From: Flavobacteriaceae bacterium MAR_2010_188
Lineage (GTDB): Bacteria; Bacteroidota; Bacteroidia; Flavobacteriales; Flavobacteriaceae
DNA: 64,000 nucleotides
Reading direction: 5' to 3'
NCBI GenBank assembly: GCA_900104375.1
Contig: LT629302.1
Span: 3,002,001-3,066,000 of the forward strand
The notes beneath the pieces are model-generated. The model did no database searches, was not told where the DNA came from, and saw nothing but the letters and a program-made list of their open reading frames with translations. This document shows positions 9,490 through 18,434 of the stretch, in pieces (position 1 is the stretch's first letter; each line of letters opens with the position of its first letter). A program made the translations under genes and the position numbers.

Positions 9490-10743
9490 ATGATAGATAA
9501 TAATCAACTATTGAGATTTACCACTGCAGGCAGTGTTGATGATGGCAAAAGCACCCTTATCGGAAGATTGTTATATGATTCTAAATCTATATTTGAAGAC
9601 CAGTTAGAAGCCATTGAAAATACAAGCAGAAAAAAAGGTCATGATGGAGTGGATTTGGCGCTTTTCACTGACGGGCTTAAAGACGAGAGAGAACAGGGAA
9701 TTACAATTGATGTTGCTTATCGTTATTTCACTACGCCTAAAAGAAAGTTCATTATAGCAGATACGCCGGGGCATATTCAGTATACCCGGAATATGGTCAC
9801 TGGCGCTTCAACTGCAAATGCCGCAATTATCTTAGTAGATGCCCGACATGGAGTGATTGAACAAACCAAAAGGCATTCTTTTATTGCATCCCTGCTTCAC
9901 ATACCACACCTAATTGTGTGTATTAACAAGATGGATTTGGTTAATTATTCTGAAGAAGCTTACAATAAGGTAATTAATCAGTTTGAAGAATTCTCCTCGA
10001 AAATGCTGGTTAAGGATATTCGGTTTATTCCGATTAGCGCCTTAAAAGGCGATAATGTAGTTCATCGTTCAGAAAGAATGGAATGGTACCAAGCAGCTCC
10101 TTTATTGGGAACCTTAGAAACATTGCACATCAGCAGTGACATAAACAAGATAGACGCAAGATTCCCGGTCCAAACCGTTTTGCGCCCACAAAACGATACC
10201 CATAGAGATTATAGAGGGTATGCGGGGAGAATGGCAAGTGGTGTTCTCAGAGTTGGAGATGAAATTACCGTACTACCGTCGGGTTTTATTTCGAAGATAA
10301 AATCCATTGACACTTTTGAAAAATCCTTAAATGAAGCATATGCTCCCATGTCAGTATCTATTACGCTAGAAGACGATATCGACGTGAGTAGAGGGGATAT
10401 GATAGTTAGGTCAAATAATAAACCAGACACTTCACAAGATATTGAAGCTATGCTTTGCTGGCTAAACAGTACGCCTTCAAAACCCAGAGCTAAGTATAGT
10501 ATACATCATACTTCAAATGAACAAAAGGCAATGATCAAGGAAGTGGTTTACAAGTATGATATAAATACTCTAGATCGCCATTCTGATGACGATGAGTTAC
10601 GAATGAATGATATTTGTAGAGTTAGAATAAGGACCACTAAGCCGCTGATGGTCGATTCTTACAGGGATAACAGGACCACTGGTAGTATTATTTTGGTAGA
10701 TGATGCCACAAATGAAACGGTAGCTGCTGGGATGGTGGTGTGA
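9490..10743 (+). CDS. cysN: sulfate adenylyltransferase subunit 1 (GTPase)
   Basis: Regulatory GTPase subunit of ATP sulfurylase, with an EF-Tu-like fold. G1 loop GSVDDGKST is at residues 14-22, DTPGH near 93-97 and NKMD near 147-150, then the beta-barrel domains. At 417 residues it lacks the APS-kinase fusion, in agreement with the separate cysC. It is the last gene of the sulfate-activation run. No cysH, cysI/J or recognisable sulfotransferase follows in the window. Confidence 0.96.
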   Translation: MIDNNQLLRFTTAGSVDDGKSTLIGRLLYDSKSIFEDQLEAIENTSRKKGHDGVDLALFTDGLKDEREQGITIDVAYRYFTTPKRKFIIADTPGHIQYTRNMVTGASTANAAIILVDARHGVIEQTKRHSFIASLLHIPHLIVCINKMDLVNYSEEAYNKVINQFEEFSSKMLVKDIRFIPISALKGDNVVHRSERMEWYQAAPLLGTLETLHISSDINKIDARFPVQTVLRPQNDTHRDYRGYAGRMASGVLRVGDEITVLPSGFISKIKSIDTFEKSLNEAYAPMSVSITLEDDIDVSRGDMIVRSNNKPDTSQDIEAMLCWLNSTPSKPRAKYSIHHTSNEQKAMIKEVVYKYDINTLDRHSDDDELRMNDICRVRIRTTKPLMVDSYRDNRTTGSIILVDDATNETVAAGMVV

Positions 10744-10894
10744 GGTGAAAATAAAAAAAGATATTAATTTCGAATTTAGAACCTACAACATAGCTTGAGA
10801 TATATCTTATCTGGGGAAGAATCAAAAACAACCCAATCCTCAATAAAATTAAAACGAGAATAGATAGTCTATAAGAATTGAACATTATGGCCCC

Positions 10895-11713
10895 ATGAGA
10901 AGACTAAAAATTTTATTTTATTGGATTATCGGACCTAAAAATAATATAAGTTTGGTTGAGATGGTAAAGTTTCTCTTTAGGCCAACAACAAGACAAATTG
11001 CCAGTAAATATATAGAACGGATCGAAAAAAATTCATTTTATGAAGTTAGATTTAAGAATCTTCCAAACACACTTTTTTGGCCTTTAGAATTCGATATCAA
11101 CTCTGTTTATCAAGTAACATCAGAAACCTTTGACTCCGAGGATTGGCATTATTACAGAAAGAACCACACAGATGTTGAAAATGGCGAAATCTTATTGGAT
11201 ATCGGGACGGCCGAGGGACTTTTTCCCCTGGCAATCATTAATACGTGTGAAAAAATATTCTTAGTAGAACCAAGCCAATCATTTTGTGAAGCATTAGCAA
11301 CAACCTTCAAACCTTTTGAAGAGAAAGTTGTAATTCATAATACAGCGGTTGGCGATGAGGATGGTGTTATAAATTTTTCAGAGGACGCACTTATGGGCCG
11401 AATAGGTGAACATCAAGGAAGTATAAATCATATGATTAACTTAAGAAAAATTGACTCCATAATACCAGAAAATCAGAAAATCACCTATATAAAAGCCGAT
11501 ATTGAGGGTTACGAGTATGAAATGCTAAAAGGGGCAAAACAAACAATTAAAAAAAATAAGCCCAAAATTGCAATAACCGCCTACCACAAAGAGAATATTG
11601 CCAAAGAAATGATCGACTTGATTTTAACTTATGTGCCTGAATACAACTATTATGTAAAAGGTATTTTTGAACAGGGCCCAAAACCAGTAATGATTCATTT
11701 TTGGATTGACTGA
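10895..11713 (+). CDS. FkbM family methyltransferase
   Basis: A SAM-dependent O-methyltransferase, probably modifying a sugar. The SAM-binding motif DIGTAEGLFPL lies near residue 107, and the FkbM hallmark IKADIEGYEYEMLKGA is at about 200-215. The 272-residue length fits. It is separated by 150 bases from cysN and by 459 bases from the next gene, so it may be an individually acquired insert in the cluster. The substrate cannot be predicted from sequence. Confidence 0.85.
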   Translation: MRRLKILFYWIIGPKNNISLVEMVKFLFRPTTRQIASKYIERIEKNSFYEVRFKNLPNTLFWPLEFDINSVYQVTSETFDSEDWHYYRKNHTDVENGEILLDIGTAEGLFPLAIINTCEKIFLVEPSQSFCEALATTFKPFEEKVVIHNTAVGDEDGVINFSEDALMGRIGEHQGSINHMINLRKIDSIIPENQKITYIKADIEGYEYEMLKGAKQTIKKNKPKIAITAYHKENIAKEMIDLILTYVPEYNYYVKGIFEQGPKPVMIHFWID

Positions 11714-12172
11714 GAATCAGTCGGAGCCTTATGAGCAAAAAGAGTAAAGTCCACCTAGCTTGAGAATAATAATAATAGAATAACAAAAGTCAAGATAATT
11801 TATAGAATTCACTTATGATAGTATCTATAAGACCCTAGCTTTTAAAAAATTTACTTAAATATGTTGTTTTCGGAAGTAAATCTCAAATTTAGATTTGTTA
11901 GAAATTAACAGGAATAAAAGATGTTGTTAGAAAGTTGGGCAGAAATGGGAGAAAACTACTCATTTATGGGGTTAATTCAAAAATTATGATAAATTTCCAC
12001 AATGATTAAATCATTCTTAAAATGATTAATTTGATTATGTTTTATAATTTCGACGGGGAGATACCTCAGACCATTTTCTATTTCTGAGAAAGCAATCACG
12101 ACCTATCCCTTATGATGATACACAATATTTATTTGAGATACCAATTTGAAAATCAACTAGTAATCGGCGCTT
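11714..12172. other. 459-base gap without a credible gene
   Basis: Strongly AT-rich spacer between two methyltransferase genes. All frames are broken by stops. The longest open stretch (around 11,940-11,990) does not resemble a protein I know. It contains a promoter-like pair, TTG at 11,864 and TAGATTTG at 11,890-11,897 with 23 bases between, and a small palindrome AATGAT-TAA-ATCATT near 12,000. It may be the scar of a lost glycosyltransferase gene, but nothing recognisable remains. Confidence 0.4.
11864..11897 (+). promoter_or_regulatory. possible promoter upstream of the class I methyltransferase gene
   Basis: TTG at 11,864-11,866 and TAGATTTG at 11,890-11,897 fit the Bacteroidota -33/-7 pattern at the long end of the accepted spacing. 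The gene start is some 275 bases downstream, so a long leader would be needed. Weak call. Confidence 0.25.
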
Positions 12173-12832
12173 ATGGATTACCAAGATAAATCCACCAAGT
12201 ATTATTCAAATATAAGACATGATCTCATCGAGTTTTTTGGCAAAAAAAAGAACCTTAAAATCCTCGAAATAGGAGCTGCTTACGGGGAGACTTTATTTTA
12301 TCTGAAAGAGAAAGGAATTGCAAAAGAGGCAGTCGCTATTGAGCTTTTCGAAGACAAAGCAAATAAGAGCAATTACAAAAAAATCGACCGCTTTATTTTT
12401 GGCAACATCAATGAAATTGATTTAAAGGAATTCGATAACTACTTTGATTTAATTCTTTTGCCCGATGTGCTCGAGCATATTTTCGATCCTAAACGTACTC
12501 TTGATAAAATGCATGCCTTATTAAAGCCTGATGGGGAGATGGTGGTAAGTATGCCTAACATCAGACATTACTCTGCCTTGTTAAAAATATATATAAAAGG
12601 GGATTTTAGTTATGAAGAAAATGGACTTTTTGACTATACGCACTTACGATTTTATTGTAAAAAGAACATGGAAACACTTTTTGAATGCTCAAATTTTAAA
12701 ATAACAAAAACAGAAAGCTCTCTCAGAAACTTTAAAGGTAAATCAATATCTAAAATTTTGAATTCCCTTACGTTTAACTTGTTTGAAGAGTTTTTTTCAA
12801 CCCAATATTTTTTCAACTTGGCCAAAAAATAA
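12173..12832 (+). CDS. class I SAM-dependent methyltransferase
   Basis: A 219-residue Rossmann-fold methyltransferase. Motif I ILEIGAAYGETL lies at about residues 30-41, then LPDVLEHIFDPKRTLDKMHALLKPDGEMVVSMPN, the usual post-motif region of Methyltransf_11/23 proteins in polysaccharide loci. It probably methylates a sugar or a glycan end. It is followed after four bases by a glycosyltransferase-like gene, indicating a shared transcript. The acceptor is unknown. Confidence 0.85.
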   Translation: MDYQDKSTKYYSNIRHDLIEFFGKKKNLKILEIGAAYGETLFYLKEKGIAKEAVAIELFEDKANKSNYKKIDRFIFGNINEIDLKEFDNYFDLILLPDVLEHIFDPKRTLDKMHALLKPDGEMVVSMPNIRHYSALLKIYIKGDFSYEENGLFDYTHLRFYCKKNMETLFECSNFKITKTESSLRNFKGKSISKILNSLTFNLFEEFFSTQYFFNLAKK

Positions 12833-12836
12833 CCTA

Positions 12837-13658
12837 ATGGCAGATTGTCCCAAAATAAATATCATTTTCAGATCTTGCGATGTAGTTAACGCCGTAAACA
12901 AATCCCCAAGACCATTTGGTTTGGACAAAAAGACTCTAATTAAAATTTGTTTTAACAGCCTATATAAGGCTAGTAAGGGATACAATTGTAACATTATTGT
13001 GGTAGGAGATAATCTTTCAGATGAAATGAAAAGCTTTTATCTAAAAAATGACATCCAACTAATTGAAGGAGTTTTCGGTAATGACAATTCCATTAGGAAA
13101 ACATTAAATATTGCCTCGGATTTCGATGAAAGCGAATGGGTTTATTTTTGTGAAGACGACTATTTGCACGAGCCTGGTTTTTTTGAAAATATCGTTTCCC
13201 TAATAAAAGAAAAGGAAAGTTTAATTCCTGGTAGGATAAGAATAAAAAAACTATTGAAAAAAAGATATATAACCCTTTTATCTTTCCCCAGATATTTTAC
13301 GAAACCCGGAGTGGTGATTTTTCCTTGTAACTACCCCGATAGGTATAAACCTGAATATATGGAAAAGTCCTTCATATTTAAAACGAGCACTTCGCATTGG
13401 CGGCAAGTCTCCGACACGACATTTACCTTCCTAATACAAGTGTCGGACATAAAAAAGTATTCAAGGGTATTGCTAAAATCTTCTCATAGAGCAAACGATA
13501 GATATTTAAGTGCAAACTTGTACGGAAAATCATTTTTCTTCAACAAACTGTTGTGCTTATCGCCATTGCCATCATTATCAACACATATGCATACTGAAAC
13601 TATGTCTCCAACTTTTGGTATAGAAAGATTGGTCAACCAGTTAAAACAAGAGATTTAG
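12837..13658 (+). CDS. GT-A fold glycosyltransferase-like protein
   Basis: A 273-residue protein that I start at ATG 12,837 (MADCPKINI), just after the stop of the methyltransferase gene, rather than at an earlier in-frame ATG inside it. The N-terminus has alternating beta strands (NIIFRSCD, NIIVVGDN), and VYFCEDDYLHEPGFFENIV near residues 100-118 looks like the DxD metal/nucleotide-sugar site of family 2-type transferases. The C-terminal half is basic and unassigned. Placement next to the flippase gene supports a glycan-assembly role. Family and donor are uncertain. Confidence 0.65.
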   Translation: MADCPKINIIFRSCDVVNAVNKSPRPFGLDKKTLIKICFNSLYKASKGYNCNIIVVGDNLSDEMKSFYLKNDIQLIEGVFGNDNSIRKTLNIASDFDESEWVYFCEDDYLHEPGFFENIVSLIKEKESLIPGRIRIKKLLKKRYITLLSFPRYFTKPGVVIFPCNYPDRYKPEYMEKSFIFKTSTSHWRQVSDTTFTFLIQVSDIKKYSRVLLKSSHRANDRYLSANLYGKSFFFNKLLCLSPLPSLSTHMHTETMSPTFGIERLVNQLKQEI

Positions 13659-13668
13659 CTTCAGAACT

Positions 13669-14952
13669 ATGACAGAAAAATTTCTCCAGGACAAAGAGAT
13701 CACAAAATATGTATTGTCAAAAGGTGGAATAACATTTTTCTTTAGAATAATCGCCATGGTATTAAGTTTTTTAACCATGTGGTTTATTACAAATTTTTAT
13801 GGGGAAACTGTATTTGGAAGGTATTCATTGGCCATGACAGCGCAACAAATAACAGTCATGGTTTTTGCCCTTGGTATCCCAATCGCATTTGTTAGCTTCA
13901 CTGGCGATTTCAGCAGCGAAAGTAAAATAAAAGGTTTTTTTTTTAAGAATCTGAAGATTGCTCTTTTATCAGCAATTGTCCCGATGCTTTTTTATTTTTT
14001 TTATGCAAAAAGCATTGCCACCGACGTTTTTAACAAGCCAAATCTATCACCTTATTTTCTAATACTTGCCGCAAGTATCCCCTTTTTGATTTTGCATGAA
14101 ACAATCTGTTATTATTTTATGTCCATCAAAAAGTTCATTACCTATGGTTTATATCTTTTTATTTCGCCTAATGTATTGTTTATCTTTTTATTAGTGCTTT
14201 TTCGGGAAATGGGTTTTGAATCCTACTTTACCTTCCTTGCATATAGTTTATCAATAATCATAACTTCGATAATAGGTTTTTTAGCCATTTATTTCAATAA
14301 ATATGTGGTTGAATACCCTTTAATCTCTACAAAAGAGATATTGAAAAAATCTTTTCCGATGATGCTGAGCGGAATTTTTTTGGTTTTACTTAATTGGACA
14401 GATATCTTGATGCTAGGAAGATTCGAATCAGAAAGTCAAATAGGCATTTATAATGTCGCATTTAAACTCGGGTATCTGACGCTGTTTTTTGTAGCTTCAA
14501 TGAATGTGGTTATAATGCCCAAAGTATCAGAGTTGTTCTATAAAAAGAATTTTTCAGAAATGAGAAAAACCGTCAATAAGGCGACTCAAGTCGTGATTCT
14601 TTTGACAGTTCCGTTAGCTATAATTCTTATATTTTTTAGTAAGTTCATACTTTCTTTTTTTGGAGATGGATTTGTTTCTGGCAGCCTAATAATGATTTTG
14701 ATTACCATTGGGGCTTTATTTAACGCAATTACCGGAAATGTTGATCAAATATTAAACATGACTAATAACCAGAAGTTAGTTAGGAACATTTTTGTATTTG
14801 GGTTTTTGCTAAATGTGGGTTTAAATTTACTGTTAATACCTTCTTTAGGGATTATAGGGGCAGCTACGGCCAGCTTAATAACTAATTTTATCATTAATAC
14901 TGTTTTTGTAATCTTTATTAAGAAAAAATTAGGCTTTTATACTTTCATATAA
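13669..14952 (+). CDS. Wzx-type polysaccharide flippase
   Basis: A 427-residue integral membrane protein with about twelve hydrophobic segments of the polysaccharide biosynthesis/MATE-like (MOP) superfamily. The N-terminal layout (KYVLSKGGITFFFRIIAMVLSFLTMWFITNFYG) and the later ILMLGRFESESQIGIYNVAFKLGYL are typical of Wzx proteins, which move undecaprenyl-linked repeat units across the inner membrane. It sits among transferases and upstream of a Wzy-like gene, as expected for a Wzx/Wzy-dependent pathway. Confidence 0.9.
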   Translation: MTEKFLQDKEITKYVLSKGGITFFFRIIAMVLSFLTMWFITNFYGETVFGRYSLAMTAQQITVMVFALGIPIAFVSFTGDFSSESKIKGFFFKNLKIALLSAIVPMLFYFFYAKSIATDVFNKPNLSPYFLILAASIPFLILHETICYYFMSIKKFITYGLYLFISPNVLFIFLLVLFREMGFESYFTFLAYSLSIIITSIIGFLAIYFNKYVVEYPLISTKEILKKSFPMMLSGIFLVLLNWTDILMLGRFESESQIGIYNVAFKLGYLTLFFVASMNVVIMPKVSELFYKKNFSEMRKTVNKATQVVILLTVPLAIILIFFSKFILSFFGDGFVSGSLIMILITIGALFNAITGNVDQILNMTNNQKLVRNIFVFGFLLNVGLNLLLIPSLGIIGAATASLITNFIINTVFVIFIKKKLGFYTFI

Positions 14953-14971
14953 TCCAATCAAAAATCAATCA

Positions 14972-15775
14972 ATGCAAATAGATTTATCGGTGATAATTGT
15001 AAATTATAATGGACTATCCTTTATTAAAGCCTGTTTTAATTCTCTAGAGTATGCACTGAAGGACATAGACCATGAAGTTATTGTGGTTGACAACCATTCT
15101 CATGATAAGAGCTGTCTCTATATAAAACAAAAATTCCCCGAAGTTAGACTTATCGAAAGCAATACCAACCTAGGTTTTGGAAAAGCCAATAATTTGGGGG
15201 TAAAAAAAGCAGTGGGTAGTACTATTCTATTATTAAACATCGATACGATACTCCAAGACCATCTGTTACCAGCCATCCAGACGCTGCGTGAAAATACAGA
15301 TAATGGAATTGTAGCGATTAATATGATAGATGCTCAAAAACAGTATATTTCTGCTGTGGGAAGGTTCCCCTCACCGTGGAGGCTAATAAAAATCTCAATG
15401 CTTTCTGATAAAAGAAATGCTTTTAAAAAAGGAAATTTTGAAAAAAAAAAATATGCTGTTGATTGGGTTTCTGGCGCATTTATGTTAATTAGAAAATCCG
15501 ATTATGATATGATCAATGGTTTTGATACCGACTACTTTATGTACGTCGAAGATGTGGATTTATGTAAAAGAATGGCGGATATTGGAAAAAAATGCATTTT
15601 TCGTTCAGACCTAAATTATATTCATTTTGTAGGCTTTAATAAATCCCGAGAGAATTTATTGCTTAAAGGCTATGAAATCTATGCCCACAAACATTTTAAT
15701 TCTTTCGGAACAACTATCGGAAAAATGATGATTTCCGTAAACAGGAAGGTTAAATCATTTAAAGGGGTGCTATAA
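14972..15775 (+). CDS. family 2 glycosyltransferase
   Basis: A cytoplasmic GT2 enzyme of 267 residues. The N-terminal VIIVNYNG (about residues 7-14), VVDNHSHD, the DxD equivalent LLLNIDT near 88-94, and YFMYVEDVDLCKRM match the rhamnosyltransferase-like branch of GT2. Rhamnose donor genes are present upstream, so dTDP-L-rhamnose is a reasonable but unproven donor. It follows the flippase gene by 19 bases. No membrane segment is seen. Confidence 0.87.
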   Translation: MQIDLSVIIVNYNGLSFIKACFNSLEYALKDIDHEVIVVDNHSHDKSCLYIKQKFPEVRLIESNTNLGFGKANNLGVKKAVGSTILLLNIDTILQDHLLPAIQTLRENTDNGIVAINMIDAQKQYISAVGRFPSPWRLIKISMLSDKRNAFKKGNFEKKKYAVDWVSGAFMLIRKSDYDMINGFDTDYFMYVEDVDLCKRMADIGKKCIFRSDLNYIHFVGFNKSRENLLLKGYEIYAHKHFNSFGTTIGKMMISVNRKVKSFKGVL

Positions 15776-15871
15776 CTTATCAATGTTAAAAACATATAGT
15801 GTTAAATGCATTCAGGGTTATGCTCTAAGATGCTAATTTTTAAAAAACAGTAAAAAAAGTAAAAAAAGAAA

Positions 15872-16972
15872 ATGAGTAATCAAATAAGGATATTAGTTGA
15901 TTGTCATGTCTTTGATGGAACTTTTCAGGGCACAACCACTTATCTAAAAGGCATTTACTCTAAATTGATTCTTGATAAGAACTTTCATTTTCATCTTGCT
16001 TCAAACAATTCAGAATTCTTAAAAACGATATTCGGAATACACGATAATGTCACGTATCTAGATTATAAGTTTACCAGTAAATATTATAGATTGATAATAG
16101 GCATACCTTCAATAGTAAAAAAATATCATATTGATTTTGCTCATTTTCAATATATTGTACCCCCATTTAAAAGCTGCCGTTACATTGTCACAATTCATGA
16201 TATTCTATTCATGGATTATCCCCAATATTTCCCTTTAAGTTATAGGATAAAGTACAAATATCTTTTTAAATGGAGCGCCATGAGGTCAGATATAGTCCTT
16301 ACCGTTTCTTCATTTTCCAAAGAGCGGATTCAGAAATATTTTAAAATAAACGATATCCTGATAACCCCGAATGCAGTTAATCCTATTTATTTTGAGGATT
16401 ACGATAAAAAAGACGTAAAAAATGAAATTTGTATAAAATATGGATTGAAAGATTACTGGATATATATAAGTAGGTGGGAACCAAGAAAAAATCACCTTTC
16501 ACTTCTAAAAGTTTTTGTAGAAAATGAATATCATAGAAATTATTCATTAGTTTTTGTAGGTAATGATGCCATTGAAAATAAAGAATATCGAAGATATTTT
16601 GAAAGTTTAACTATAAACGTCAAATCTAAAGTAGTTTCACTAAAGAATATTGATTTTAGAGAGGGGGTTTTATTGCTACGTGGAGCTGATTTATCTGTTT
16701 ACCCGTCTGTAGCCGAGGGGTTTGGAATTCCACCTTTGGAAGCTTTGGCGGCTAAAATTCCGTCGATATGCTCAAATACCACGGGAATGTCTGACTATAC
16801 CTTTATGAAGTCAATGAGATTTGACCCAGATGATTTAGAAAATATGAAAAATTGTATTGAAGAGAATCTTAACTCCCGTCCAGATACATATGTATTGGAT
16901 CAGTTGAAGAAGACTTACAATTGGGAAAAATCGGCTATGAAAATTAAGTACGCTATTGAAAATATCATTTGA
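15872..16972 (+). CDS. family 4 glycosyltransferase
   Basis: A 366-residue GT-B fold, retaining-type transferase. The C-terminal nucleotide-sugar site contains ISRWEPRKNHLSLL (about 195-208) and the EX7E-like PSVAEGFGIPPLEALAA (about 276-292). ILVDCHVFDGTFQGTTTYLKG at the N-terminus forms the acceptor-domain loop. It is preceded by a 96-base gap and followed by 220 bases without a gene. Donor sugar unknown; mannose or a related hexose is common for this subfamily. Confidence 0.87.
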   Translation: MSNQIRILVDCHVFDGTFQGTTTYLKGIYSKLILDKNFHFHLASNNSEFLKTIFGIHDNVTYLDYKFTSKYYRLIIGIPSIVKKYHIDFAHFQYIVPPFKSCRYIVTIHDILFMDYPQYFPLSYRIKYKYLFKWSAMRSDIVLTVSSFSKERIQKYFKINDILITPNAVNPIYFEDYDKKDVKNEICIKYGLKDYWIYISRWEPRKNHLSLLKVFVENEYHRNYSLVFVGNDAIENKEYRRYFESLTINVKSKVVSLKNIDFREGVLLLRGADLSVYPSVAEGFGIPPLEALAAKIPSICSNTTGMSDYTFMKSMRFDPDDLENMKNCIEENLNSRPDTYVLDQLKKTYNWEKSAMKIKYAIENII

Positions 16973-17192
16973 AACCAAATCTTTGGAAGTGGCACATCAT
17001 GAAATCTTTTATGGGCTTATACAGTTAGAACAACTTATTTCTGACAGGGAAAAAGAAAGAAACCCTGCTGCCATAACCAATTAAAAAAATTAAATATATT
17101 ACTATATGATTCTACTTAATCTTTCTCTTATCAAATTATGGTTGTCTTCTTGAACAAAAAAATACTCAATCTTTGCCAAAGTCCAGATTAAA

Positions 17193-18434
17193 ATGGTGAA
17201 AAATTTGTTTTTGTTTAAGACTCTATTTGTTCTTTTACTTGTGGTGAGTCTTTTGTTTGATTCTTTTGAAGCCGTAATAATTTTATCATTCTTATTATTT
17301 ATTTTATTGCTTTCATCATCAAAAACATTCATTTCTATAAATTTTTTAAATAACCTGAGTCCTTTAATTGGTATTCTTTTAATAGCAATTTTAGGTGCTT
17401 TTTTTAGAAAATCTGACTTTATATTTATTTTAAAGGACTTTCTATATATACTAAAACCAGTTTTGTTCCTTTTGATTGGCTATTTGATTAGCAAAAAAAT
17501 CAATGATAGAAATACTTTTTTTAAAATAATTATTTTCACGGCAACAGGCTTTGCAGTCTATCATATTTTTCAATTTCTAATCTATATTTCGCAAATGAGT
17601 TCATTTTCAATGAATAATATGCGTTCGGCCATTGGGACAGATAATTTTTTAGAATTATTTGCATTGGCCATTATAATTTCAAAAACCCAGCACGAGGGAT
17701 TAACTATTAAATATTTAAGATTAATTACAATTGTTTTGGCAATATCATTTTTGCTTTATTTCTCAAGGACAATGTTCGCTTTGATAATTATAGTATCCTT
17801 GGCCTTTCTGGGATATTTAAGAATCTCAAAAAAAGGTTTACGATATATTTTCCTTGGGTTAATTAGCTTAGCCTTATTTTACACCTATCTATTTTCAGTC
17901 AATATACCTCGAGACAGTAACAGTACATTAGACAATTTTTTATATAAATTAAAATTAGCTCCAGCTGAAATTTTTATTTCTCAAGAAAGTTTTGATATAT
18001 CAAACCATGCACAGTTATGGGATCATTGGAGAGCTTACGAGGCGAGTAAGGCAATAAGTCAATTAAATGAACAAGGCATTGTGGCATGGTCATTAGGTTT
18101 AGGCGCCGGCTCATTAGTCGACTTGGATTTTTATGCCCCATTATCTGATGACCCCAAAGGGATGCGTTACATATCTATCTTGCATAACGGATATGTATTT
18201 GTATTATACAAAACCGGGGTACTGGGAGTCATGTTCTATCTTCTCTTCATACTTGGTAATTACCTGGCCTATAAGAAGTCAAAATTCAGAAATTCTCCAT
18301 TGGCCAACATGATATTTGGGATTGTATTGTTTTATATTAGTACATCCCTAGTGATTAATGGCATTTATAATTTATCGGACATAACTACTCTTCTTTTGGG
18401 GGGCATTTTATTTTTAATCCAGAGAAATCAATGA
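17193..18434 (+). CDS. Wzy-like O-antigen polymerase/ligase family membrane protein
   Basis: A 413-residue protein, mostly hydrophobic, with about ten membrane segments and a larger extracytoplasmic loop near residues 245-330. That loop ends in SILHNGYVFVLYKTGVLGVMFYLLF, the His-Asn ... Gly pattern seen at the end of the loop in Wzy and WaaL proteins. It probably polymerises repeat units at the periplasmic face. It overlaps the next glycosyltransferase gene by four bases. Wzy versus WaaL cannot be separated from sequence alone. Confidence 0.75.
   Translation: MVKNLFLFKTLFVLLLVVSLLFDSFEAVIILSFLLFILLLSSSKTFISINFLNNLSPLIGILLIAILGAFFRKSDFIFILKDFLYILKPVLFLLIGYLISKKINDRNTFFKIIIFTATGFAVYHIFQFLIYISQMSSFSMNNMRSAIGTDNFLELFALAIIISKTQHEGLTIKYLRLITIVLAISFLLYFSRTMFALIIIVSLAFLGYLRISKKGLRYIFLGLISLALFYTYLFSVNIPRDSNSTLDNFLYKLKLAPAEIFISQESFDISNHAQLWDHWRAYEASKAISQLNEQGIVAWSLGLGAGSLVDLDFYAPLSDDPKGMRYISILHNGYVFVLYKTGVLGVMFYLLFILGNYLAYKKSKFRNSPLANMIFGIVLFYISTSLVINGIYNLSDITTLLLGGILFLIQRNQ

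Noticed and set aside
12783-12836. Longer N-terminus for the glycosyltransferase-like gene at 12,837
   Set aside because: It would lie inside the preceding methyltransferase gene and adds residues (KSFFQPNIFSTWPKNNL) that look like a frame-shifted copy of that gene's end. The ATG after the stop codon is a better start.
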